From: an uncultured Prevotellaceae bacterium
GTDB taxonomy: Bacteria > Bacteroidota > Bacteroidia > Bacteroidales > Bacteroidaceae
Length of the DNA: 64,000 bases
Assembly: GCA_900318775.1 (NCBI GenBank)
Contig: ONLY01000005.1
Coordinates: forward strand, 53,190 to 117,189
Direction of reading: 5' to 3'
Shown: piece after piece, positions 53,603 through 63,302 of the stretch
Layout: each line of letters starts with the position of its first letter
Position numbering within the stretch: the stretch's first letter is position 1
The notes under the pieces: model-generated
What the model saw: only the letters and a program-made list of their open reading frames with translations
Database searches by the model: none
What the model was told of the DNA's origin: nothing
Translations under genes and position numbers: made by a program

Positions 53603-55726
53603 ATGAAACGATTGAAAGATATATTCATGGCATTGTCGTTAAGTGCTTGCACTGCCATCCCTGCCATGTTGGTGAGCTGCTCTGATGATCCTGGTGTGGA
53701 GAACTATTATACTTCAACCAAGGAATATGCTGCAGACTTTTTGAAGAACCGGAAGGAATTCAGTGACTTTGTTAAGATTCTGGAACGTGCTACTGGAGAG
53801 AAGGACAATCTCCGTCTGATGAACCTCTTGAGTACCTATGGTTCTTATACAGTCTTTGCGCCTACAAATGAAGCTGTAAAGGCGTACTTGGAGGAGAAGG
53901 GTGTTAACTCTGTTGATGAATTGGATAAGCTGGATTGCGATACGATTGCGCTCAATTCTATCATCGAAGGAAAGGCATACTTCACATCTGACCAGTCTAG
54001 TGAATCTTATGGTAAGACTAACATGCTGGATTTGTATATGTCTATCTCATCTGTGGAAGAAACGGATGAGGACGGTACTAATCCACACTTGGTGATGTAC
54101 ATCAATAACAATGCTCGCTTGACTCATGTGGATGACTCTGTGAGCAACGGTGTGGTGCACACTGTAGGTAAGGTTGTTGGCCGTAACAACCAGATGCTTC
54201 AGAAGATGTTGGAGAAGGATATGAATATCCATATCTTCTACCAAGCTTTGGAGCGTACCGGTTGGGCTGATAGCTTGGATGGTCGTGACCTGATTGACAA
54301 GAACTATTCTGTAGGCAGTGACTCTGTGGACTGGACCAACAAGTCTTTGGTGGTGCATACGGCTGCAGAATGTGATAACGTGGCCTATATGGAGAAGCGT
54401 TATATTAAATACACGGTCTTCGCAGAACCCGACGAGGTGCTCATCCAAAAGGGCATCACTACGGTCGATGAATTGGCTGAGTATGCAAAGAGTATTTACA
54501 AAGAGATGTATCCTGAAGATGAGAACGTAACAGATGAAAAGGATTTGAAGAACTATCTGAACCGTTTCGTTGCTTACCACATCTTGCCATTCGATGGTGC
54601 ATACTACAAGCTGACTTATATGGATGGTTCTAAGAATGGTCAGATGGCTAAGGCTTTCAACCGTCGTAAGGCTGATATCTGTGACTATTATGAGACAAAG
54701 ATGCCACACTCGCTGATGAAGTTCTCTTTCCCAAGCGGTAGTGAGGCTGGTTTGTACATCAACCGTTGCGGTGTGCAGAAGCGTCCTGACCAGTATGGTC
54801 GATTCGAACGTGGAGCCAAGGTGGCTACAGATAATGACATGAAGGCTAAGTTGGCAGAAGGTGCTACTTCTATTGGCCGTAATGGTCGTTATTTCTATAT
54901 TGATGATATCATCAACTATGGTGAACATACACAGAAATACGTGTTGAATGAACGTATCCGTATGGACACCTCTACGCTTTCACCTGACTTCATTACTTCA
55001 GGAGCTCGTGGATTCGAGTATGAGGAGTTCACCGATGGTTTGTATGCGAACAGTGCGAATGAGAATTACAACCCACTTACAAATAAGGCGCACTGCTTAG
55101 GCTTCAAGGCCGGTTCTGCTAAGAACTTTATTTATAATGACAACACACACCTCCATGTACGTCCACGTTACATCTGGTTCTGGTCGTATGAAGGCGATGA
55201 GATTATCGTGAAGGGTCGATTCGACTTCACCATCAAGTTGCCACCTGTACCAGCTGGTACTTACGAGGTTCGTTTCATGACTTGTGTGGGCTTTAAGTCT
55301 CGTGGTATCATGCAGGCTTATCTGGGTGAAAGCCCTGATCCAAAAGATATGCACGCACAGGGTATTCCATTCGATATGCGTCCCGGTGGTGAAGCGCTCT
55401 TTGGTTACAGAAGCGATAATGACCTGGGTGATGATGAATCTATTAACGCCTTCGATAAGACCATTCATAACCAAGGTTGGATGAAGGGTCCTGGTAACTA
55501 TATTGCACTTGGTAACACCTACTCGGATATCAATAGCAGTTTCCGTAACCAGAACAACACGATCCGTAGGGTATTGGGAACGTTCACTACCGATGGTAAG
55601 ACTGACCAATATATGCGTATCCAACAGATGATCGACTCGGAGGATAATGAGTTGAACTTCGATTTCATCGAGCTCTGTCCTCGAACCATCTACGCGAACG
55701 AGTACATTGCAGAGGACAAATGGTAA
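53603..55726 (+). CDS. FAS1-domain surface lipoprotein B
   Basis: This 707-residue protein sits where SusE/SusF would be expected. The lipobox ends MLVSC (Cys26), followed by SDDPG, a surface-export-like acidic signal. Two FAS1 domains are suggested by YTVFAPTNEAVKAYL (about 81) with NGVVHTVGKVV (about 190), and YTVFAEPDEVLIQKG (about 270) with the YFYIDDIINYG end near 435. The C-terminal 250 residues form a different beta-rich module (RFDFTIKLPPVPAGTYEVRF), perhaps a ligand-binding domain. It may present ligand to the SusCD pairs. No enzyme motif was seen. Confidence 0.82.
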   Translation: MKRLKDIFMALSLSACTAIPAMLVSCSDDPGVENYYTSTKEYAADFLKNRKEFSDFVKILERATGEKDNLRLMNLLSTYGSYTVFAPTNEAVKAYLEEKGVNSVDELDKLDCDTIALNSIIEGKAYFTSDQSSESYGKTNMLDLYMSISSVEETDEDGTNPHLVMYINNNARLTHVDDSVSNGVVHTVGKVVGRNNQMLQKMLEKDMNIHIFYQALERTGWADSLDGRDLIDKNYSVGSDSVDWTNKSLVVHTAAECDNVAYMEKRYIKYTVFAEPDEVLIQKGITTVDELAEYAKSIYKEMYPEDENVTDEKDLKNYLNRFVAYHILPFDGAYYKLTYMDGSKNGQMAKAFNRRKADICDYYETKMPHSLMKFSFPSGSEAGLYINRCGVQKRPDQYGRFERGAKVATDNDMKAKLAEGATSIGRNGRYFYIDDIINYGEHTQKYVLNERIRMDTSTLSPDFITSGARGFEYEEFTDGLYANSANENYNPLTNKAHCLGFKAGSAKNFIYNDNTHLHVRPRYIWFWSYEGDEIIVKGRFDFTIKLPPVPAGTYEVRFMTCVGFKSRGIMQAYLGESPDPKDMHAQGIPFDMRPGGEALFGYRSDNDLGDDESINAFDKTIHNQGWMKGPGNYIALGNTYSDINSSFRNQNNTIRRVLGTFTTDGKTDQYMRIQQMIDSEDNELNFDFIELCPRTIYANEYIAEDKW

Positions 55727-55750
55727 ACACTAATTAATGCAATCAAGATT

Positions 55751-57652
55751 ATGAACAATAATATCAAGAATACGCTCAGATGGGGGCTCCTTGCTGTGGC
55801 TGGTGCATCAGTGATGCTGTCTTGTACGGATACGTGGGACGATCACTATGACTCCGCTTCTTCTAATGGCTATGCCGGAACCACTATGAAGGCGATTGAG
55901 GAAAAAGCAAGTGAATTCGCTGACATCATCAAGGCGGTGGGCTATCAGCGAGAACTCGCTTCAGAGAATATTTATACGGTTTGGGCTCCTGCCAACGGCA
56001 CTTTTGATAAGGATGCTTGGTTAGAGTTGGCTCAGACCGATAAGCAGCAGGTTATTGACCGGTTCATCAAGAATCACATGACACGTTATGCTGTGTCGCA
56101 GAACACGAACGATCAGGTGATTACTCTGTTGAACAAGAAGCTGGTAACCATGACAGATGCTGGAAAGAATCTGTTTGGAGGCCAAACTATTCAAGAGGCA
56201 AATCTGGGATGTACAAATGGTGTGTTGCACATCATTGAAAACGAAAACGAGTATGTCCCAAACATCAATGAATTGATTAAGGACCAGTATGTCGCTTCAA
56301 CACAGCCTAATAAAAAGAAGTCTTCTCTTTATGCCTTCATTGAGGAAAAAGACTCTGACATTTTGGACGAGAGCCGCTCAGTGAGCCGTGGCGTGGATGA
56401 GAATGGTAACAAGATTTGGGTGGATAGCGTGACAATACACACCAACTTGGTGCTGGACGCTATGTCTGCTGAAATTTACGAAGAGGATTCTAACTTCATT
56501 GCAATTATCCCATCGGATGCTGCATGGCAGAAACGTTACAAGTTGGCTGCTTCACTCTTGAAGTTCAACCCATCAGAAGACAATCTTCGTGCAGGTATAG
56601 TTGACTCGCTTAAACACCTCTATGCAGGCCATTTCCTGTTGCGAGACCTCTTCTTCAACAACAATGTCAATTTGCACAAAGAAGACTCTCTCGTATCAAC
56701 CAATTACGTGAGTTCCAGAGGGTCTGATTGGCCTAATGGCGTGTATTACACAAAGGCCCCAGCGCGTGGCTTGCCTTTAGATAAGGAGGTGAACGACATC
56801 CTTGCTAAGGCTGGAGACCCTATCGCTTGTTCAAACGGCGTAGGCTATTTAGTGGAAGATTTCCCAATGTCTCCTACAGAGCAGTTCTTCTTGAAGCGCA
56901 CTATCAGAGCAAGGCCTTATCTCATTGACCAGGCAACAGAGAAGCCTTTGTTCACGTCAGGTACAGGAGCCATTACCGAAAAGAGCGCTACATTTGATGT
57001 TCCAGTCTATGACGAATATGGAGAAAAAACAGATGTGATTACTCGCTCATACCATTTCACTGACGTAACTACGAAGAATAGTTCTACACAGATTGACGTA
57101 GGCTTCAAATTGTACTCTACATTGTCAGGCACATATGACTTGTATCTTGTGACCTGTCCAATTTGGGCTAAGAATGGCTATACAAATCCAGATGGTGAAC
57201 TCATTCACCCATCTGACCCAGATGCCGATAATAGAGGCTACAAGTTTAGTGTGTCAATCTATGAACGCATTGGTGAAAGCAAAGATGGCAAAAATCTCGG
57301 TCAATGGGGTACTGGTAAAAGTGATTACACGGATCTGATTGTACCTGGAACTGAGAAGGATAAGAACTTTGTCATAGAGCCTTATGACCCAGAACATCCA
57401 GAAGACTACAGATATAAGAACTATGTGGATACGCTTTACTTGGGCAAGTTCACCTTCAAGAATGCTTACTATGGCCGTTCTGATGAAGGTGTAATCATCA
57501 AGCTGTCATCAAAAGCTAAATCAGGTGAAGTGAAGAACACGTATTCCCGTGAAATGCTGATTTCGGACTTTATTCTCAAGCCAGACTTGGAAGCAACTGA
57601 AGCTGCAATCGCAGATGAAGATGAAGAAGAGGAAGCTGGGGGTGAGGAGTAA
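55751..57652 (+). CDS. FAS1-domain surface lipoprotein C with acidic tail
   Basis: This 633-residue lipoprotein has lipid Cys25 (SVMLSCTDTWDDHYD, acidic residues after Cys). FAS1-like motifs are YTVWAPANGTFDKDAW (about 75) with NGVLHIIENE (about 156), and FIAIIPSDAAWQKRY (about 246) with SNGVGYLVEDFP (about 360). A C-terminal beta-rich module (about 400-610) resembles in layout that of lipoprotein B. The protein ends in a run of acidic residues and glycines (IADEDEEEEAGGEE). It lies 24 bp after gene B and 20 bp before the second SusC gene. Confidence 0.8.
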   Translation: MNNNIKNTLRWGLLAVAGASVMLSCTDTWDDHYDSASSNGYAGTTMKAIEEKASEFADIIKAVGYQRELASENIYTVWAPANGTFDKDAWLELAQTDKQQVIDRFIKNHMTRYAVSQNTNDQVITLLNKKLVTMTDAGKNLFGGQTIQEANLGCTNGVLHIIENENEYVPNINELIKDQYVASTQPNKKKSSLYAFIEEKDSDILDESRSVSRGVDENGNKIWVDSVTIHTNLVLDAMSAEIYEEDSNFIAIIPSDAAWQKRYKLAASLLKFNPSEDNLRAGIVDSLKHLYAGHFLLRDLFFNNNVNLHKEDSLVSTNYVSSRGSDWPNGVYYTKAPARGLPLDKEVNDILAKAGDPIACSNGVGYLVEDFPMSPTEQFFLKRTIRARPYLIDQATEKPLFTSGTGAITEKSATFDVPVYDEYGEKTDVITRSYHFTDVTTKNSSTQIDVGFKLYSTLSGTYDLYLVTCPIWAKNGYTNPDGELIHPSDPDADNRGYKFSVSIYERIGESKDGKNLGQWGTGKSDYTDLIVPGTEKDKNFVIEPYDPEHPEDYRYKNYVDTLYLGKFTFKNAYYGRSDEGVIIKLSSKAKSGEVKNTYSREMLISDFILKPDLEATEAAIADEDEEEEAGGEE

Positions 57653-57672
57653 GTTAATTAATCAAGACAAGA

Positions 57673-60600
57673 ATGAAGAATATGCAAGCATATAATAGCT
57701 CAAATGTCCTGCGCATCTGTAAATATGGGTTCGCAGCAATGGGATTCTTGATGGGCACACTGCCTGTGGCTGCACAGGATGAAGTGGAGGCTCCGGAAGC
57801 TGCTGAAGCAACTGCGGTGGTAGCTGCACCAAGAAAGCAAGCCAAGCCTGTAAAGAAGTACCCAACAATCGAGGTAAAAGGTAAGGTTGTGGATGCTGCA
57901 ACTGGCGAACCTTTGGCAGGTGCACAGCTCCAGTCTTACAACAACAAACATTATACAGCCATGGCGGACGAGAACGGCGAATTCACCATCAATGTTCCTA
58001 AGTTCGTTACATCGCTGTGGGTGAAGTTGGAAGGATATAATCAAGTGCAGGTGGCACTCAACGGTAAGACTGAGGGTGTTAAGGTGGCGCTTTATGCAGA
58101 TACCTATCTTCCTGACTATACAGCAAAGACTGCCGGCACAAAGTCTGTATCTACTTCAAACTTTGAACAGTCAACTGCTGTTACTGTGGATCAGGAAATC
58201 CAGAACCGCTTAGGTGGTGATGTGCGTGGCATACAGCGCTCAGCTAATCCTGCTCAAGGCGTTTCTATGTTCATCAATGGCCTGAACTCTTTGAATTCAA
58301 ATGCGATGCCTTTGATTATTCTCGATGGCGTTGTTTACGATCAGATGTATCAGAATGGCGACATGATTCACACAGGCTATTTCAACAACCTGTTGCAGGC
58401 TATCAACATGGAGGACATCGAATCTGTGGAGGTACTGAAGAATGGTACTGCCATTTACGGTGCCAAGGCAGCTAACGGTGTCATTAATATCAAGACAAAG
58501 CGCTGTCACTCAATGGCAACCCGCATTGACGTAAACATTGCAGGCGGAGTTGAATTGATTCCGAAGGAACTGGATATGATGAATGCAGGTCAGTATCGTG
58601 CATATGCCGCTGAGATGCTTGGCTCTACAGACTCCAAGTTGACAGAGTTCAAGTTCTTGAGCACTGATCCCAAGTACTTGTACTATAATATGTATCACAA
58701 CAACACGGATTGGCGTGATATCGTATATCGTGAAGCTTTTACACAGAACTATGGCATTTCTATCCAAGGTGGTGATGATGTCGCACAGTATAACCTCTCT
58801 GTAGGATATATGGACGCAAAGTCAACGCTGAAGAAGAATGACATGCAGCGCTTCAACATTCGTTTCAATACAGATATCTGGTTGAACAAGTGGTTCACCA
58901 CACAGTTTGACGCCAGCTATACGAATGTGACACGCGACCTCCGTAGCGATGGTTTGGAGTCTGATTTCCATCTGCAGTCATTGGATTCTCCTGGATTCTT
59001 GGCATATGCTAAGTCTCCTTTCTTGAGTCCTTACGACTTCACGAAAGAAGCTGATGGCAAGTCTCATGTGACTTCATTTATTGCTGATGCTGATGATTAT
59101 CTGAATGAGGCTGTCGGCAAGAAGGCTTCTATCGCCAACCCTAAGGGTATCTTGGATAATGGTGAAGCAAAGAACAAGAACCGTGCTGACTGTACGATGA
59201 TTCATTTGGCTGTAGCACCAACTTGGCAGCCTACAAACAACTTTAGCTTGACCGAGCGTTTCGCATACACAATGCAGAGCTTTGACGAGGACTACTTCAC
59301 TCCACTGGAAGGAATGCCCGAGTACACCAAAGAGGGTAATGCCAGTGTGACTAAGAACTCGAAGCACTCACTCTTCACAAAGCATGACGCTATCTTCTCT
59401 GACACACGTGCCGACTGGGTTATCTTGCCTAATGGCGCTCATCGTTTGGAGATGTTCGGCGGTTTCCGCTTCATGAACGACACCTTCAATTCTTCTCACC
59501 TCAGTGGTGATGGTACAGGTACGGATAAGACTCCAAACATGAAGAACGACTTGGTGAACAGAAAGATTCTTGGTTCTGACACAAACTGGAGATCACTCGC
59601 ATACTATGCTAATGTGGACTACAACTTCATGGAGAAGTATTACTTGACAGGTCAGCTCTCTATGGAAACCTCTTCACGTTTCGGTAAGGATGCAGATGCC
59701 GGCCTCAAGATGTTTGGCGTAGCATGGGGTCTTTTCCCATCTATCCAGGGCACATGGGTCATCAGCAATGAGAAGTGGTTCCGTGCAAATCCAGTAGTAA
59801 ACAGATTGAAGCTGAATGTAGGCTTTGAGTCTGTTGGTAATGACGCAATGGACAACTCAGCAACACTGACTTACCTCTCAACTGCTGTGCTGTTGCAAGA
59901 TGGTGCTCCTTCAATCGGTTTGTCTCAGATTGGTAACTCAAGCTTGCGTTGGGAAACCACTAACCGCTTTAATGTCGGTTTGGAAGGAAACTTTTTGAAC
60001 AACCGCTTGAACTTGCGCGCTAACTACTATCATTCAAAGACCAACAACTTGATTACTTTAGGCACTTTGGCTTACGTGGCAGGTTTGACAGACTACTATA
60101 CGAACGATGGCTCAATGACCAATACAGGTTATGACATTGCCTTCAACGCAAAGGTCATCAACCTGAAGAACTTCAAGTTCGACTTCGGAGCATCGCTGGG
60201 TCACTATAAGAGCGAAATCAAGTCTTTGCCACAAGGTAAGCGCTATTTCGATACAGAGCTTTATGGCGGAGTGGTTCGTTCTGCAGTAGGCGAGAGTGCA
60301 GGCGTCTTCTACGGATACAAGACGAAGGGCGTATATAGCACTTCTGAACAGGCTATTGCCGATGGCAAGTACATCGTGGATGAAAACGATAACGAAAAGC
60401 CATTTGGAGCCGGTGATATGATTTTCGTGGACAAAGATAATAATGGAGAGATCAATGCAGATGACCGTTTCGTCATCGGTGATCCTAATCCAGATATCTA
60501 CGGAAACATATACTTGAACTTCCACTTTGCACAGAATTGGGCTTTGTCTGCTAACTTCAACTATTCAGTAGGCAACGACATCTATAACTATCAGCGTTCA

Positions 60601-60981
60601 CTCTTGGAGAGCGGCTCTATGTTCATCAACCAGACCACAGCGCTGAACCGTCGTTGGATGGCTGAGAATCAGGTTACCGACATCCCAAAGATTACTTATG
60701 GAGACCCAATGGGCAACGCTCGTTTCTCTGACCGTTGGATTGAGGATGGTTCATACTTGAAGCTCAAGAACATCACTCTCTCATACAAGCTTCCTATCCA
60801 GAATGAATACATTCAGGGACTTACTGTATGGGCTGCGGCCAATAATCTGTTAACTTTCACCAAGTATCTGGGCTCAGATCCAGAAGTGTCTTGTGGAAAT
60901 ACCGTGTTGATGCAAGGCATCGATGCAGGCTATCTGACTTCAGGACGTAGCTTCCATCTGGGTGTGAAGATTAACCTCTAA
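57673..60981 (+). CDS. SusC/RagA-family TonB-dependent outer-membrane transporter (second copy)
   Basis: The 1102-residue protein has a signal peptide (ending about PVAAQ, residue 35) and then an unusual Ala/Glu/Lys-rich linker (DEVEAPEAAEATAVVAAPRK) before the carboxypeptidase-D-like domain (about 72-145: VKGKVVDAATGEPLAGAQLQ). The plug contains MFINGLNSLNSNAMPLIILD and ESVEVLKNGTAIYGAKAANG. The barrel ends in HLGVKINL. Close spacing to both neighbours (20 and 18 bp) supports one operon. ATG 57682 is an alternative start. It is only distantly similar to the first SusC, so the two pairs probably take different ligands or different forms of one ligand. Confidence 0.95.
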   Translation: MKNMQAYNSSNVLRICKYGFAAMGFLMGTLPVAAQDEVEAPEAAEATAVVAAPRKQAKPVKKYPTIEVKGKVVDAATGEPLAGAQLQSYNNKHYTAMADENGEFTINVPKFVTSLWVKLEGYNQVQVALNGKTEGVKVALYADTYLPDYTAKTAGTKSVSTSNFEQSTAVTVDQEIQNRLGGDVRGIQRSANPAQGVSMFINGLNSLNSNAMPLIILDGVVYDQMYQNGDMIHTGYFNNLLQAINMEDIESVEVLKNGTAIYGAKAANGVINIKTKRCHSMATRIDVNIAGGVELIPKELDMMNAGQYRAYAAEMLGSTDSKLTEFKFLSTDPKYLYYNMYHNNTDWRDIVYREAFTQNYGISIQGGDDVAQYNLSVGYMDAKSTLKKNDMQRFNIRFNTDIWLNKWFTTQFDASYTNVTRDLRSDGLESDFHLQSLDSPGFLAYAKSPFLSPYDFTKEADGKSHVTSFIADADDYLNEAVGKKASIANPKGILDNGEAKNKNRADCTMIHLAVAPTWQPTNNFSLTERFAYTMQSFDEDYFTPLEGMPEYTKEGNASVTKNSKHSLFTKHDAIFSDTRADWVILPNGAHRLEMFGGFRFMNDTFNSSHLSGDGTGTDKTPNMKNDLVNRKILGSDTNWRSLAYYANVDYNFMEKYYLTGQLSMETSSRFGKDADAGLKMFGVAWGLFPSIQGTWVISNEKWFRANPVVNRLKLNVGFESVGNDAMDNSATLTYLSTAVLLQDGAPSIGLSQIGNSSLRWETTNRFNVGLEGNFLNNRLNLRANYYHSKTNNLITLGTLAYVAGLTDYYTNDGSMTNTGYDIAFNAKVINLKNFKFDFGASLGHYKSEIKSLPQGKRYFDTELYGGVVRSAVGESAGVFYGYKTKGVYSTSEQAIADGKYIVDENDNEKPFGAGDMIFVDKDNNGEINADDRFVIGDPNPDIYGNIYLNFHFAQNWALSANFNYSVGNDIYNYQRSLLESGSMFINQTTALNRRWMAENQVTDIPKITYGDPMGNARFSDRWIEDGSYLKLKNITLSYKLPIQNEYIQGLTVWAAANNLLTFTKYLGSDPEVSCGNTVLMQGIDAGYLTSGRSFHLGVKINL

Positions 60982-60999
60982 TTTGCAACTATTACGATT

Positions 61000-63228
61000 A
61001 TGAAACTAAAATCTATCATAGCATGTGGTTTGCTCCTGTTGGGAATGGGAGCAGCCACAACGTCTTGCGAAGACATGTTTGAGGCGGAGAACAATCTTGT
61101 GACCACCGATCTCACTCCCAATGACACGCTTTATCAGATGATGGGTATTGTGCAGCGCATGCAGAAACTGGCTGAGCGCACAGTCCTTTTGGGTGAGGTT
61201 CGTGCAGACTTGCTGGATGTGGATAATATTCACTCCACAGCCTATCTGCAGGGATTGTTCGAGAATACCCCTGAAAAGACCAAGCCCTATGACCCTATCG
61301 AGAAGGTGGGCAACATTTATAACCAGCCAGCAGACTACTATGCAGTCATCAACTCTTGTAACATCTATCTCTCTCGTGTTGATTCGCTCCTTAAGACACA
61401 TGGAGTTTATAAATATGAGAAAGAAGTTTGTGCTACAAAGTGTTTCCGCGCATGGTGCTACCTCGAATTGGCTAAGATTTATGGTGAAGTGCCATTCGTG
61501 CAGCGTCCTGTTCTGACTTCTGATGCTGCAGAGGAGATTGTAGCCGACAAGAAGAGCGTGCTCGGCATGGAGGCTATTATCGACAAGTGCATAGAGGACC
61601 TTCAGAAATATCCATATATGGAGAAGAACAATGAGCTGCGCCCCAGCTATTCTGGTAAGTGGCAAGACATCTCCTGGGGTAACTTCTTCATTCCAGTGCG
61701 TGCACTCTTGGCAGAACTCTATATGTGGAAGGGCACTTGCTCTGGCAATCCTGAAGACTACAAGAAGGCTGTGAGTCTGTATCATGATTTCTTCTGCTAT
61801 CCTGGTGAAGAGCGTGCTGTAGGTGGCAACATCAAAACATGGTCTAAATGGGATGGTGAGTCTTTCTCAGGTTGGAGCGACTCCTATTACAACCGCTTTA
61901 AAGTGTCAAGAACAGAAGAGAACCTCGTGGTGATTCCTTGTGATACTGCTTCATTCTATGGCAACTACAACAACCTCAGCGAGATTTTCAACTCGATGTA
62001 CAAGAACAACTACTATCCTGCAGTGAAGCCTTCTCAGCGAATCAAGGATATTTCTGCAGCACAGAAGTTCTTCTTCTATGATTACCGTAGTGCATCCGAG
62101 ATTTATTACCGCGTCGGTCCTGAGAATGTGGCATTGTATGACGATGCGCTGGAGAAGGGCGATTTGCGTCTCTCTTCTATCCATGAAACGAACAGTGACC
62201 CTTCTGCGACGAAGTACAATGCTAATTTAAGTACGGATAGGTCCTATATCTATAAATGGCTGAACGGTAGCAATGATATGCCGCGCGCAGATGTCCGTCA
62301 GGCTTATGTGCCTCTTTTCCGTATTCCTATTCTCTATCTGCACATGGCCGAAGCGTTGAACGGTGCAGGATTCCCAGAAACAGCATACGCTGTCTTGAGA
62401 TATGGTCTGGATTGGACTACACTGGCAACTGAAATCTCTGAGGACGAATTTAACCGTTTGTGCGAGATTAAGTCCGTATGTCCAAAGATTGCAGCAATGG
62501 AGGAGAGCAAGTACAAAGATGACGAAGAGCTTTTCGAAAAGGCCAAAGGTTCATTTGTTGTATGGTCAAGCGATGTTTTTGGACGCCTAGACAAGCGTAC
62601 ATGGAACCACTCGGGGTCAATCTCATTGCAAAGTGGACTTAAAGTTCAGGTTGGTATTCACTCTTTCGGCTCTGGTGACACAGAGTACAATGATGAATAT
62701 TATTGGCTGGATGACGAAGATACCAAGAATACATTGGATGAACTTCGTGCTGCAAACCCATATTATGGACGTGTTCTTAGTGCCGAGGTTAATGAGCCTG
62801 ACGAAGAGGCTGGCGAAGGCGGCGAAGGCGGTGAAGGCGGTGAAGGCGAACCTCCTGTTTACGAATACTACGCTAAGGTTACATATCTGACAGAAGATGA
62901 CATCGAAGATGAGTTAATCTTCGAAACCAAGGAAGCATATGATGAATTCGTGCGAGACTATCGCGCTGTAGCTGAATCAATTCAGAACTTCCTCGCTTCT
63001 GACGAACTTCGTGCAAAGCGCCAAGCTCGTGTAGCACAGCTTATCCTGGAAGAAGAGGCACTTGAAGGAATGTTCGAAGGCCATCGCTTCTACGACCTCA
63101 TGCGTTATCAGATGCGCAAAGGAGCATTTGGACCCACAATCACAATGCCTGAGTACATGACGGAAAAGTATGGCGTTACACCTCGCATGACAGGCAAGCC
63201 TTGGTTCCTCAAGCTGCCACAGCGTTAA
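61000..63228 (+). CDS. SusD/RagB-family surface lipoprotein with Gly/Glu repeat insert (second copy)
   Basis: The partner of the second SusC and last gene of the operon. The 742-residue protein is long for SusD. Lipid Cys23 (TTSCEDMFEAEN) is followed by acidic residues. Helical SusD features include CFRAWCYLELAKIYGEVPFV near the N-terminus and EGMFEGHRFYDLMRYQMRKG near the end. An acidic tract at about 600-620 consists of tandem Gly-Glu-Gly units encoded by four 9-bp repeats (GAAGGCGGN, 62815-62850). A strong terminator follows 41 bp after the stop. Confidence 0.95.
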   Translation: MKLKSIIACGLLLLGMGAATTSCEDMFEAENNLVTTDLTPNDTLYQMMGIVQRMQKLAERTVLLGEVRADLLDVDNIHSTAYLQGLFENTPEKTKPYDPIEKVGNIYNQPADYYAVINSCNIYLSRVDSLLKTHGVYKYEKEVCATKCFRAWCYLELAKIYGEVPFVQRPVLTSDAAEEIVADKKSVLGMEAIIDKCIEDLQKYPYMEKNNELRPSYSGKWQDISWGNFFIPVRALLAELYMWKGTCSGNPEDYKKAVSLYHDFFCYPGEERAVGGNIKTWSKWDGESFSGWSDSYYNRFKVSRTEENLVVIPCDTASFYGNYNNLSEIFNSMYKNNYYPAVKPSQRIKDISAAQKFFFYDYRSASEIYYRVGPENVALYDDALEKGDLRLSSIHETNSDPSATKYNANLSTDRSYIYKWLNGSNDMPRADVRQAYVPLFRIPILYLHMAEALNGAGFPETAYAVLRYGLDWTTLATEISEDEFNRLCEIKSVCPKIAAMEESKYKDDEELFEKAKGSFVVWSSDVFGRLDKRTWNHSGSISLQSGLKVQVGIHSFGSGDTEYNDEYYWLDDEDTKNTLDELRAANPYYGRVLSAEVNEPDEEAGEGGEGGEGGEGEPPVYEYYAKVTYLTEDDIEDELIFETKEAYDEFVRDYRAVAESIQNFLASDELRAKRQARVAQLILEEEALEGMFEGHRFYDLMRYQMRKGAFGPTITMPEYMTEKYGVTPRMTGKPWFLKLPQR
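62815..62850 (+). repeat. 9-bp in-frame tandem repeat in the second SusD gene
   Basis: Four units of GAAGGCGGN (62815, 62824, 62833, 62842) encode repeated Glu-Gly-Gly. Unit-number changes would alter loop length without breaking the frame, unlike the 7-bp tract in hypD. Confidence 0.9.
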
Positions 63229-63269
63229 ATACATTCCTGAAGAAACAATAGATTTCTCCTATAGATGAA

Positions 63270-63302
63270 GGGGCGGTGTCGAGTGGCACCGTCCCTTTTT
63301 TA
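63270..63302 (+). terminator. Terminator of the FAS1/SusCD operon
   Basis: GGGGCGGTG (63270-63278) pairs with CACCGTCCC (63287-63295, one G-U) around an 8-nt loop, followed by a run of seven T. Confidence 0.93.

Noticed and set aside
54047..54928. 293-codon minus-strand frame opposite FAS1 lipoprotein B
   Set aside because: Antisense shadow, with His/Ile/Val/Thr-rich composition produced by codon bias of the sense gene.
61006..61785. 259-codon minus-strand frame opposite the second SusD gene
   Set aside because: Antisense shadow without start signal or homology.
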